From Micavibrio sp. UBA6212 (GTDB lineage Bacteria > Pseudomonadota > Alphaproteobacteria > Micavibrionales > Micavibrionaceae), in contig DISK01000001.1 in NCBI GenBank assembly GCA_002421905.1, positions 218,480 through 282,479 on the forward strand: a stretch of 64,000 nt of DNA, given 5' to 3'. The notes beneath the pieces were generated by a model. That model ran no database searches. It saw nothing but the letters and a program-made list of their open reading frames with translations, and had not been told where the DNA came from. Shown piece after piece: positions 43,835 through 51,955 of the stretch; within the stretch, counting starts at the first letter, position 1, and each line of letters opens with the position of its first letter. The position numbers and the translations under genes are program-made.

Positions 43835-44989
43835 TTAATATGCAGAATGAGATCTGCGATTGATTTCTTCGACGGTTACTTTTCCCCACATTCTTGTGTA
43901 ACACCAAACTGTGTAAAGAAGAACGATTGGCAGTAAAATGACGACGGCCCAGAACATAACAGTTAAAGTCAAGTGGCTGGACGGGGCATCCCAGATGGTT
44001 AGGCTTGAATCCGGTTTTATGCTGGATGGCATTATAAATGGGAACATTGACAACCCTGCGGTTGAAATAATTCCTGCCATACTCAGCGAGCTGGTTACAA
44101 AGGCAAAACCGGGCTTTCTAATCATTGATAACAGAATAGTCAGGAAAGCACCGACAAGTCCAAGGGTTGGAGCCAGAATTGCGACCGGATAGTTCTTGTA
44201 GATATCAAACCAGGCACCTTCGGCGATTTCAACTTCCTTGGCGAGTGGATTTGGCAGCGCATCAAAGGCGGGTTGCGAAATAATGCGGTATCCGTCTATG
44301 GCGTAATAAACCCAGATACCAGCCAGTGCAAAGCATGCCATGGAAATAGCCGAGAAAGCCATCGCTGATTTTCTAGAGCGTTCTGCAATGACGCCTGTCG
44401 TTCTTAGTTGCAACCAGACACCACCATGAGCCGTTAGCATCGCAAAGCTAATGACACCAGCCAGAAGTGCGAAGGGATTAAGGAGAGGGATGAGAGCGGT
44501 TAAAAGTGACCCTTCGTAATGAGATCTTAGCATGTCATCGAGATAGAAGGGGACGCCTTGCAAAAGATTTCCAAAGGCGACACCAAAGATAAGAGATGGA
44601 ACTGCACCGCCAACAAAAAGTCCCCAGTCCCAAGCTTTTCTCCAGCGAGCATCGCCAATTTTTGACCGATAGTCAAAACCAACAGGACGGAAGAAGAGTG
44701 CAAAGAGTACCAGAAGCATTGCCATATAGAAGCCGGAGAAAGCTGCTGCATATACGGCGGGCCATGCTGCAAAAATGGCACCACCAGCAGTAATAAACCA
44801 GACTTGGTTTCCATCCCAGTGAGGGCCTACAACATTGATGACAACGCGTCGTTCTTCGTCATTTTTTCCAACAAAGGGGAGGAGGTTTCCTGCGCCCATA
44901 TCCATGCCGTCTGCAATGGCAAAGCCTATCAGCAATGCCCCGACAAGTCCCCACCATATAAATTTGAGCGTTTCGTAATCGAGTATCAT
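43835..44989 (-). CDS. cydB: Cytochrome bd ubiquinol oxidase subunit II
   Basis: A 384-residue, eight- to nine-helix membrane protein. It opens LKFIWWGLVGALLIGFAIADGMDMGAGNL, the standard CydB start, with GPHWDGNQVWFITAGGAIFAAWP, FYMAMLLVLFALFFRPVGFDYR and PLLNPFALLAGV. It pairs with CydA to form the terminal oxidase that reduces oxygen with quinol. It lies 9 bases after cydA and 12 bases before cydX, with AAGGGGTTATC as ribosome-binding site. Confidence 0.95.
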   Translation of the reverse strand: MILDYETLKFIWWGLVGALLIGFAIADGMDMGAGNLLPFVGKNDEERRVVINVVGPHWDGNQVWFITAGGAIFAAWPAVYAAAFSGFYMAMLLVLFALFFRPVGFDYRSKIGDARWRKAWDWGLFVGGAVPSLIFGVAFGNLLQGVPFYLDDMLRSHYEGSLLTALIPLLNPFALLAGVISFAMLTAHGGVWLQLRTTGVIAERSRKSAMAFSAISMACFALAGIWVYYAIDGYRIISQPAFDALPNPLAKEVEIAEGAWFDIYKNYPVAILAPTLGLVGAFLTILLSMIRKPGFAFVTSSLSMAGIISTAGLSMFPFIMPSSIKPDSSLTIWDAPSSHLTLTVMFWAVVILLPIVLLYTVWCYTRMWGKVTVEEINRRSHSAY

Positions 44990-44998
44990 GATAACCCC

Positions 44999-46549
44999 TT
45001 ATGTATTTTCAAAATGATATTTGCCTGTTTGGAGTGAGCTTGGCCCCATTCTTCCGAATTTGAAGAGAAGGTAAACTTCGACAGATAACAGGAAGGTATA
45101 GAATAGGACAAAGCCGCTTATACTAAAAATAAGATCCGCGGTTGTGAGACTGGAAGTTGCCAGAAACGTTGGAAGAATATCCGAGATTGCCCATGGCTGA
45201 CGCCCATATTCTGCGACAAACCATCCCAGTTCTGCTGCAATCCATGGAATGGGGATGCCATAAAGGAAGAGTTTGAGCAGCCATTTCTTTTCAGAAATTT
45301 CATCGCGGACATTATAATAGAAGCCGAGAATAATGATGGTAAGCATATAGAAACCAAAAGCCACCATTAAGCGAAAGCTCCAAAACATAGGGGCAACCGC
45401 AGGAATAGTATCCCGTACCGCGGCTTTTATGTGAGCTTCGGTGGCTGAGGCCGGATCTTCTACATATCTTTTCAGAAGTAAGCCGTAACCAAGGTCTTTT
45501 TTAACCTCATCAAATTTTGTTATAGTATCTTCAGACTTATCCCCGCGGCGGATTTTCTGGAGGTATGAATAGGCAACTATGCCATTACGAATTCGTCCCT
45601 CATTATCAGACATGATATCCTGAATTCCCTTAACTTCCTTATCAACAGATCTTGTTGCAATAAGTCCGAGAGCCCAAGGCATCTTAATGGCGTGATCGAC
45701 TTCCATCGTTTCATCATTGGGAAGGCCTATAAGTGTAAATGCGGCAGGAGGCTTCTCTGTTTTATACTCCCCTTCGATGACAGCCAGTTTTGTCTGTTGG
45801 GTATGTCCGAGCGTATAGCCGCTTTCATCACCAAGAACAATTACAGAGAGGATAGCTGCCAAACCAAATCCAACAGCCACAGAGAAAGAACGCTTGGCAA
45901 AACCAAGGTCTCTTCCTTTCAACATATAGTAACTGCTAATGCCCATAACAAACATGGAGGCAGTTACATATCCTGCTGCGACTGTATGGATAAATTTAGC
46001 TTGTGCAATGGGGTTAAAAACAACTTCCGAGAAACTAACCATCTCCATACGCATGGTTTCTGCTGAGAATTCCGAACCAATCGGGTATTGCATCCAGCCA
46101 TTAGCAACAAGAATCCAGAGAGCAGAGAGATTTGAGCCGAGAGCAGCAAGAAAGGTTACGCCCAAGTGTTGAACTTTTGTCAATTTATCCCAGCCAAGGA
46201 AGAATAAACCAATAAATGTTGATTCAAGAAAAAAGGCCATAAGACCTTCAATAGCCAGTGGGGCGCCAAAAACATCGCCGACATAGTGGGAATAATATGA
46301 CCAGTTTGTCCCGAATTCAAATTCCATTGTTAGGCCGGTTGCCACACCGAGGGCAAAGTTTATGCCGAACAGTTTTCCCCAGAATTTGGTCATGTCCTTG
46401 TATATTTCTTTGCCGGTCATGACGTAAACCGACTCCATAATAACCAGTATCCATACCATTCCCAGAGTGAGTGGGACAAACAGGAAGTGATAAAGCGCCG
46501 TTATTGCAAATTGTAAACGAGAGAGATCTACAAAAAGTTCATCAATCAT
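44999..46549 (-). CDS. cydA: Cytochrome bd ubiquinol oxidase subunit I
   Basis: A 516-residue membrane protein with about nine helices, carrying haems b558, b595 and d. Visible signatures: RLQFAITALYHFLFVPLTLGM (His21 haem ligand region), FFLESTFIGLFFLGWD, LWILVANGWMQYPIG and WSFRLMVAFGFYML. The Q-loop between helices 6 and 7 is long (about 130 residues, KPPAAFTLIG... to ...IPAVAPMFW), as in the E. coli-type long form. It is the first gene of cydABXDC-nifX-like. The region upstream is divergent to an Rrf2-family gene. Confidence 0.96.
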   Translation of the reverse strand: MIDELFVDLSRLQFAITALYHFLFVPLTLGMVWILVIMESVYVMTGKEIYKDMTKFWGKLFGINFALGVATGLTMEFEFGTNWSYYSHYVGDVFGAPLAIEGLMAFFLESTFIGLFFLGWDKLTKVQHLGVTFLAALGSNLSALWILVANGWMQYPIGSEFSAETMRMEMVSFSEVVFNPIAQAKFIHTVAAGYVTASMFVMGISSYYMLKGRDLGFAKRSFSVAVGFGLAAILSVIVLGDESGYTLGHTQQTKLAVIEGEYKTEKPPAAFTLIGLPNDETMEVDHAIKMPWALGLIATRSVDKEVKGIQDIMSDNEGRIRNGIVAYSYLQKIRRGDKSEDTITKFDEVKKDLGYGLLLKRYVEDPASATEAHIKAAVRDTIPAVAPMFWSFRLMVAFGFYMLTIIILGFYYNVRDEISEKKWLLKLFLYGIPIPWIAAELGWFVAEYGRQPWAISDILPTFLATSSLTTADLIFSISGFVLFYTFLLSVEVYLLFKFGRMGPSSLQTGKYHFENT

Positions 46550-46603
46550 AATTCATTATCTTTCTGGCTAAAGAAGATGTTGCGGTGTATTCTAATTGTG
46601 TAT

Positions 46604-46617
46604 ATTATATATATAAT
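46604..46617. promoter_or_regulatory. AT palindrome in the cydA/Rrf2 divergent promoter region
   Basis: ATTATATATATAAT is a perfect 14-base palindrome in the 110-base gap between cydA and the Rrf2-type regulator. It could be a binding site for that regulator or simply part of overlapping AT-rich promoters, since such sequences arise by chance in AT-rich DNA. Confidence 0.35.
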
Positions 46618-46659
46618 TAACTCTTATAAATCTGATAAAAAAAGAAATCAATATAAAAG

Positions 46660-47121
46660 ATGCAACTCACACAATTTACTAACTATGCATTCAGGGTTCT
46701 TATGTTTCTGGCTGTTTCCGATGGTCGGCCAGTCTCACTCAGAAAAATTGCGGATGTGTATGGAATCTCGTTTAATCATTTAAGGAAGATCGTATCCCTA
46801 CTTATTGAAAAAGGATATGTCAGGGCATCCAGAGGCAAGTATGGTGGGATATTTCTTGCAATGCCAGCAGAAAAAATAAATGTTGGAGAGGTTGTTCGCT
46901 CTATCGAGCCTTCGTTATGTTTGTTTGAATGTTTTGATCAGAAAAATAATCACGACTGCCCTCTTATCAAGGTTTGTCAATTAAGATCCCTATTGGGGGA
47001 TGCTTTGCGCGCTTTTATGACCACTCTTGATGCAAAAACTGTTTGGGATCTTGTCAATCATAAGCAGGTAAAGAAAAAATTTGTCGAGATGGATTCCTCC
47101 TGGGTTTTTCAGGAGGAATAG
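46660..47121 (+). CDS. Rrf2-family transcriptional regulator, NsrR-like
   Basis: A 153-residue winged-helix protein: MQLTQFTNYAFRVLMFLAV, the HTH RKIADVYGISFNHLRKIV, and the wing region VRASRGKYGGIFLAMPAE. Three cysteines in CLFECFDQKNNHDCPLIKVC match the NsrR-type [Fe-S] cluster spacing (text like 'LVECFD...CPI...C'). NsrR senses nitric oxide, and cytochrome bd is NO-tolerant, so control of the divergent cyd operon is logical. The target is inferred from position. RirA- or IscR-like functions are alternatives. Confidence 0.88.
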   Translation: MQLTQFTNYAFRVLMFLAVSDGRPVSLRKIADVYGISFNHLRKIVSLLIEKGYVRASRGKYGGIFLAMPAEKINVGEVVRSIEPSLCLFECFDQKNNHDCPLIKVCQLRSLLGDALRAFMTTLDAKTVWDLVNHKQVKKKFVEMDSSWVFQEE

Positions 47122-47132
47122 GTCTTCCCAGT

Positions 47133-47548
47133 TTACTGAGACGTAGATTCTTTAGGAAGGCTGACTACAAACGCGCCTCTGATATCATCCAGTTTGTAGT
47201 TTATGGCAGTATCATGAGGATAGATTTTTTTGATCTTGGCATACAAACCTTCGTCAATATGTTCCCCATGACACATTGCGCACATTGGTTGCATAGAAAT
47301 GGCCTTCATATATTTGAATGAGCCATCTTCTTTATATGCGATCATTTCTTCGGGTGGGGCGCCTTCTTTTTTCTGTTTGCCAAATTTATTAAGAATTTCG
47401 CTTTCCCAAGCGTCAGGAAGGTTATTCTGGTTGCGAACCCGTAACGCAGTTCTTCCTATCGAGACTCCTTCAGGCGTTGATAGCGTCTGTGCTATTAAAG
47501 GGGCTTGTTCATTACAGAAAAAAAGACACAGGCGATGCTGGATTTCAT
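47133..47548 (-). pseudogene. DUF3365-type haem-binding protein fragment, frameshifted at a T7 run
   Basis: The frame ending at 47133 encodes the DUF3365 C-terminal part: CNEQAPLIAQ, GVSIGRTALRVRNQNNLP, DAWE, and the c-type haem motif CAMCHGEH followed by IYPHDTAINYKLDDIRGAF. The family's N-terminal part is missing. A good start exists at 47548 (GGAG then ATG, giving MKSSIACVFF), but it is in a different frame and enters the haem frame only if one base is gained or re-read at the seven-T run (complement of 47518-47524). Even then it would be about 60 residues shorter than normal. Decay is most likely; slippage-dependent expression cannot be excluded. Confidence 0.7.
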
Positions 47549-47827
47549 ATTTGGTCTCCGAGTGAAGGGCTTTATTCTATAGAACCAAAATAGGAAATGA
47601 AAGATTATTTCTGCTTTGCTGTTTTTGTGACAGCTAAAGCACAATCCCAAAAAGTCAAAAAAGATCGCATGAAATCTTTAGGTTGTGCTTGTTTGTGTCT
47701 GCGGGCGTTGACGCAATAAGAAAATCTGCCAATTATTTGATTTATGAAATATTTGTTTGCATATTCAAGATCTTTTGAATTAGCCTGAGAAAAAACAAAT
47801 ATCGTTTCTTAACAGGGAGCTATAAGA

Positions 47828-50230
47828 ATGATTGATGAGCAAGATAATAACAGGGATTCCATTAAGCAACTTTCGATAAGAGCGGCCTATCTTTTTGGTC
47901 TTGCATTCAGCAACCAGATGCAGGCAAGCCAAGTTAAATCACTTCCTTACTACATTCTTTACCTTGGTATGAAAGACCGTGTGGTTCAGGAACTTGGCGA
48001 AAGCGTCGTTGAAGCTGGCCAACAATACTGCGCCATTATCGATCAAATAGAACACAATGAAACTTGGGAAGAATTGGATATCAATGGCTCTCTAGAAGGG
48101 CATCAAAGAACCATTTTTCAGCATGCCACTCAATCGGCAGAACTCATGGGGCATAAAACTATTGAGCCACTGGATTTAATCTATGGTGCTTGCAAGACAA
48201 TTATTACTGCAAATAACGGGGACATTGATCACGAAATAGAAGAACATGTGATTCCGATTTACCAGACGCTCAATCAAAAGATCAGTCAAAAGATTTATCC
48301 TGAACATAAAAATGTTGAGGGAAGATCCATGGTCACAACCTCCTACCAGGCATCAAATCCTGACGATGCTGCGGAAAACAGGGATGCCAAGAATGATAGT
48401 AAGTTATCTACGGAGGATCATGAGACTCTTATAAAATATGCAGCATACATGAATGAAGGCCCTTTCCCGGAATTTTTTGGGAGGTCCGCCGAATTGAAAC
48501 AGGTTCAAACCATTCTGCTGCAAACCCGCAAGAATAACCCTCTTCTTTTAGGTGAGGCCGGAGTCGGCAAGACAGCCATTGTTGAAGGGTTGGTTCGTTT
48601 GATCGAGGAAGATGACACACGCTATCCGTTTGATAAAAAGCCGCAAGTCTACTCTCTGGATATAGCAAAACTGGTGGCTGGTACCATGTATCGCGGTGAA
48701 TTTGAGGCGCGTATGAAATCGATTCTTGATATTGCCGAGCGAAACAAGGGTAAGGTTGTTTTGTTTATCGACGAGATTCATAAAATCGTTGGTGCGGGGG
48801 CAGCATCAAGCGGAATGGATGCTGCAAACCTTATGAAGCCGGCAATGGCGCGTGGTAATATTACCATTATCGGTGCAACCACCACTGATGAATATCGGAA
48901 ATATGTTGAAAAGGATAAGGCCCTTATCCGACGTTTTGGTGTTGTTCAGGTTCTTCAACCTGATAGAGAGGGCACACTGGAAATGCTCCAGAACTCGACT
49001 CAAGAGATGTCTGAAAAACATGATGTGACCTACTCGACGACCGCCTTAGAAGCGGCCTATGATCTGGGGAAACGCTACTTTCCCGATAAAACCATGCCTG
49101 ATTCAGCCTTTGATCTGCTCGATCAGGCGGGGGCTCATTCCCAGTTTAACATGGACGATGGCGCTTTCATTACAGATGAAGAAATCGCACAAGTTGTTGC
49201 AGAAAGAACCGGCCTACCAATCGCGCAGTTAACAAATTCTGATCAGAAGCTGGCCGTTGATCTTGAGAAAAATATGAAAGCCCGTGTCTTTCAACAAGAC
49301 AGGGCCATCTCGACATTGGCAACAGCTGCGCAGTCGTCTTCTTCAGGGTTGAGAGAAGACGGAAAGACAAAAGGAAACTTTCTGTTTTCTGGCCCGACAG
49401 GAGTTGGAAAGACGGAAGTTGCAAAGGTATTTGCCGAGACATTAGGAGTTGAATTGAAACGATTTGATATGTCTGAATACATGGATAAATACAACGTATC
49501 TAAATTGATAGGCTCTCCTCCGGGCTATGTTGGGTACGATCAAGGTGGTCTATTAACTGAGGCCATTAAAAATAAGCCTTACTCAGTTATATTGTTGGAT
49601 GAAGTTGAAAAAGCGCACCCTGATATCTTTAATATATTTCTGCAAGTCATGGATGATGGACACATTACGGATGGGCAAGGGCGGCCAGTTGACTGCCGGA
49701 ATATTTATCTTCTGATGACAACCAATGCTGGACAGGCACAGAAAAAGAAATCCTCTATCGGATTTAATGCGGTCGCCGACACAGAAACCGTTCCAAACGC
49801 CATCACTCAATTCTTCTCCCCCGAGTTTATCAACCGGATGGATGCTGTTGTTGAGTTTGAGGCTCTGGGGAAAGACGGAATTGAGGAGATTGCCAAGAAA
49901 CTTCTGGGTATCAAGGCCGCAACACTCTTTGCGAACAAAGGCATTACGCTGGAATTCACAAAAGCAGCCATCGATCAAGTCTCAACGGGTGGTTTTGACG
50001 CCGCCCATGGCGCACGACCAATGAAGCGGTATATCAACGACCAGATCGACCCAGTTGTTAGCAAACTGATTTTGGGCGGTGCTGCGAGAAAAGGGGATAC
50101 TTTGCTGATCAATTTCCGTGAAGCCAGTGATGACAGAAAAGCCACCTTTGAATGCAATAAATTGGTGAAACCCGCCAATGACCGTGGCCCGTGTGCTTTG
50201 CTGACTTTTCAAAGGACGTGTGAGGCTTAA
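47828..50230 (+). CDS. clpA: ClpA-type ATP-dependent unfoldase with a divergent N-terminal domain
   Basis: An 800-residue AAA+ protein with two ATPase modules: Walker A GEAGVGKTAIV near residue 242, Walker B VVLFIDEIHKI, second Walker A GPTGVGKTEVA near 522 and Walker B SVILLDEVEKAHPDI. The ClpP-binding loop reads SSIGFN near 642-647, so it should dock on ClpP. The N-terminal 170 residues (KQLSIRAAYLFGLAF...) only faintly resemble the usual Clp N-domain repeats and may recognise different substrates. The C-terminus has an unusual Cys-containing tail (ECNKLVKPANDRGPCALL). No clpS or clpP is nearby. It has an AGGGAG ribosome-binding site and ends 26 bases before a tRNA-Leu fragment. Confidence 0.9.
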   Translation: MIDEQDNNRDSIKQLSIRAAYLFGLAFSNQMQASQVKSLPYYILYLGMKDRVVQELGESVVEAGQQYCAIIDQIEHNETWEELDINGSLEGHQRTIFQHATQSAELMGHKTIEPLDLIYGACKTIITANNGDIDHEIEEHVIPIYQTLNQKISQKIYPEHKNVEGRSMVTTSYQASNPDDAAENRDAKNDSKLSTEDHETLIKYAAYMNEGPFPEFFGRSAELKQVQTILLQTRKNNPLLLGEAGVGKTAIVEGLVRLIEEDDTRYPFDKKPQVYSLDIAKLVAGTMYRGEFEARMKSILDIAERNKGKVVLFIDEIHKIVGAGAASSGMDAANLMKPAMARGNITIIGATTTDEYRKYVEKDKALIRRFGVVQVLQPDREGTLEMLQNSTQEMSEKHDVTYSTTALEAAYDLGKRYFPDKTMPDSAFDLLDQAGAHSQFNMDDGAFITDEEIAQVVAERTGLPIAQLTNSDQKLAVDLEKNMKARVFQQDRAISTLATAAQSSSSGLREDGKTKGNFLFSGPTGVGKTEVAKVFAETLGVELKRFDMSEYMDKYNVSKLIGSPPGYVGYDQGGLLTEAIKNKPYSVILLDEVEKAHPDIFNIFLQVMDDGHITDGQGRPVDCRNIYLLMTTNAGQAQKKKSSIGFNAVADTETVPNAITQFFSPEFINRMDAVVEFEALGKDGIEEIAKKLLGIKAATLFANKGITLEFTKAAIDQVSTGGFDAAHGARPMKRYINDQIDPVVSKLILGGAARKGDTLLINFREASDDRKATFECNKLVKPANDRGPCALLTFQRTCEA

Positions 50231-50255
50231 ATTTTCACTTCAAAGTTAAAGGTGT

Positions 50256-50320
50256 AGTGGTGCGGGCGGGGGGACTTGAACCCCCACAGGCCTTGCGGCC
50301 CTACGGATTTTAAGTGTTTT
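50256..50320 (-). repeat. tRNA-Leu(UAA) 3' fragment, left copy of a 65-bp direct repeat (att-like)
   Basis: On the minus strand this is the 3' part of a tRNA-Leu gene from the anticodon loop (CTTAAAATCC) through the variable arm, T-arm (GGGGGTTCAAGTCCCCC) and acceptor end CGCCCGCACCA. The 5' part is absent: the bases beyond (TGTTTTTAGTCTAATG...) do not form a D-arm or acceptor. The same 65 bases occur at 60387-60451. Homology weakens but continues about 70 bases rightwards in both copies. This is the structure of an attachment site. Confidence 0.88.
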
Positions 50321-50578
50321 TAGTCTAATGATAATGCATTGATATAAAACAATAAAATTGTATCATCTCAAAAAATGTGTAAGTTTTCAAGATATTCTCT
50401 TCTTTGGATCAAATCTAATGCATGTTTTGCCAGAGGTCTAATGTATAAATCGCAGCATACCTAAATTGGGGCCGACTTTTTGGCGGCCAACTCGGGCGCG
50501 CTCGGGGTGGTATGCCAACAGGTTCGAGAACCGCTTTGATGAAGGAAGCCCAGACTTAACCTTGTAGTTGGGTCACGC

Positions 50579-50821
50579 CTACTCTAAATGAGCCTTCTTC
50601 AAAATTTTCTTGAGCAGGTCTGCGGGTGGGACGGCATCTTTATACGGCGTCAATGTTTTCTCAAAGGCACCCATATCAGCGAGGAGCTTTTTTGCTTCGT
50701 CGGAGGTTTCAACATAACACAAGGCCAACGCACGCTCAATCTCCGGCCACCGGCTAAAGTCGGCTCCGTAGGTGTCAAGAGCTTTCTTGAAACTCTCGTG
50801 TGTCATATTCGTGTGATTCAT
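50579..50821 (-). CDS. Small partner protein of the ECF sigma factor (putative anti-sigma-like)
   Basis: An 80-residue acidic/helical protein. The segment FKKALDTYGADFSRWPEIERALAL is typical of short proteins that follow ECF sigma-factor genes in alphaproteobacteria. It overlaps the sigma-factor gene by 47 bases, which implies tight coupling. Whether it inhibits the sigma factor is not shown. No membrane segment is seen, so a cytoplasmic role is likely. Confidence 0.72.
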   Translation of the reverse strand: MNHTNMTHESFKKALDTYGADFSRWPEIERALALCYVETSDEAKKLLADMGAFEKTLTPYKDAVPPADLLKKILKKAHLE

Positions 50822-51389
50822 TCTCGAATCTTTCTTTAAGGGTTTTTCTTCCCCGTTTTAGCAAAGAACGAACAGCGGGCTCATTCATGGACAGTTTATC
50901 CGATATTTCCTTGATACTCAACTCTTCATAATAAAACAAAAGGATTGCCAAACGCTGTTTTTCTGGAATTTCCATGATGTGAGTTAGTAATTGGCTGCTG
51001 TTTTGGGTTTCGACCAGCAGACTTTCTGCGCTTGGAGTGTCATCGCATGTGACGTCATCGATAATTTCAGTGCCAGTTTGCGGTTTTCTCTTGCGTTTAA
51101 TATCGATGCAACGGTTAAGCATAACACGGTAGAGCCATGTTGAAAACTTGGCGCCACCTTCACTTTCGCTTTTTAGATTTTCTCTGTTCTTCCAAATGGA
51201 TAGCAGGACGTCCTGTACTGCATCTTCTGCTTCGCTCTCATTGTGAAAGACACTCATCCCCAATCGCCATAGTTTGGTCAGGTACCGTTCGACAATAATG
51301 TTATACGCAGATTTATTTCCTGATCTAATCTGATTGAGTAACAGGTCGTCACTTAATTCAAACGTTGACGACACGGTTTCTTTATCCAT
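50775..51389 (-). CDS. ECF-family RNA polymerase sigma factor
   Basis: A 204-residue sigma factor. Region 2 (AYNIIVERYLTKLWRLGMSVF, EAEDAVQDVLLSIWKN, KFSTWLYRVMLNRCIDIKRK) contains the usual DNA-melting and -10 recognition helices. Region 4 reads PEKQRLAILLFYYEELSIKEISDKLSMNEPAVRSLLKRGRKTLKERF. It is the first gene of a minus-strand block inside the tRNA-Leu-flanked element, next to flagellar genes. It may control the element's flagellar genes or stress genes. I see no matching promoter motif by eye. Confidence 0.92.
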   Translation of the reverse strand: MDKETVSSTFELSDDLLLNQIRSGNKSAYNIIVERYLTKLWRLGMSVFHNESEAEDAVQDVLLSIWKNRENLKSESEGGAKFSTWLYRVMLNRCIDIKRKRKPQTGTEIIDDVTCDDTPSAESLLVETQNSSQLLTHIMEIPEKQRLAILLFYYEELSIKEISDKLSMNEPAVRSLLKRGRKTLKERFENESHEYDTREFQESS

Positions 51390-51475
51390 ATTGATTAATT
51401 CCTATGAAGCAAAGGACCTGAATTTTTTATTTTTAGTCCCACAAGCGTTTCATTAACTAGGCAAATCATTAACAA

Positions 51476-51955
51476 CTAGGCAAAATTTGTGCCAGTCGTA
51501 TGCCCTCCCAATATATTTTCTGTGTTTGGTGTTGTCTCCCTTTGTCCAACACGTCCCCAAAATAGATAAACGTCTCTCACTGATGATTCCAGTCGCTCAA
51601 ATTCTGCAAAAGGGTCATTTGTTTCTAAAATCCGCACTAAACGGTAGAAAATGATGGTATAAAACTTATCCAGACCCTCGGAAAGTTGGGATTTTTCAGT
51701 TCGGTCTATATTATCTTTTAGTGCCGAAAGAATTAAAAAATTCTTCTGGTTATAGGCGCACATTTTGCTGAGGTCTTTGTGCCGGTAGGCATTTTTTGCC
51801 GTATCAAGATTCCGTAGAAGCGCTCTGTAGAGCTCAAGCAGGATTTGATAGGGGGATAAGTTCCGCTCGAAATTCGAGCGATAGGTTGATGCTCCTTTTT
51901 GTGGAGTATATGTAGAAAATAACTCTTCGGGCGTGTTTTCAATATTAATCATCAT
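51476..51955 (-). CDS. fliS: FliS-like flagellar export chaperone
   Basis: A 159-residue protein, somewhat longer than usual FliS (about 125-140). The core matches FliS: NLSPYQILLELYRALLRNLDTAKNAY, then YNQKNFLILSALKDNIDRTE (the 'i..eL...ld' helix), and FYTIIFYRLVRILETNDP. It is encoded directly after fliD, sharing a TAATG overlap, which supports the assignment. FliS prevents premature flagellin polymerisation in the cytoplasm. The C-terminal 30 residues are low complexity. Confidence 0.82.
   Translation of the reverse strand: MMINIENTPEELFSTYTPQKGASTYRSNFERNLSPYQILLELYRALLRNLDTAKNAYRHKDLSKMCAYNQKNFLILSALKDNIDRTEKSQLSEGLDKFYTIIFYRLVRILETNDPFAEFERLESSVRDVYLFWGRVGQRETTPNTENILGGHTTGTNFA

Noticed and set aside
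50256..50345. A complete, functional tRNA-Leu gene at the left repeat
   Set aside because: The bases where the D-arm and 5' acceptor should be do not pair with the 3' end; only the part from the anticodon loop to the 3' end is present. The same holds for the copy at 60387.
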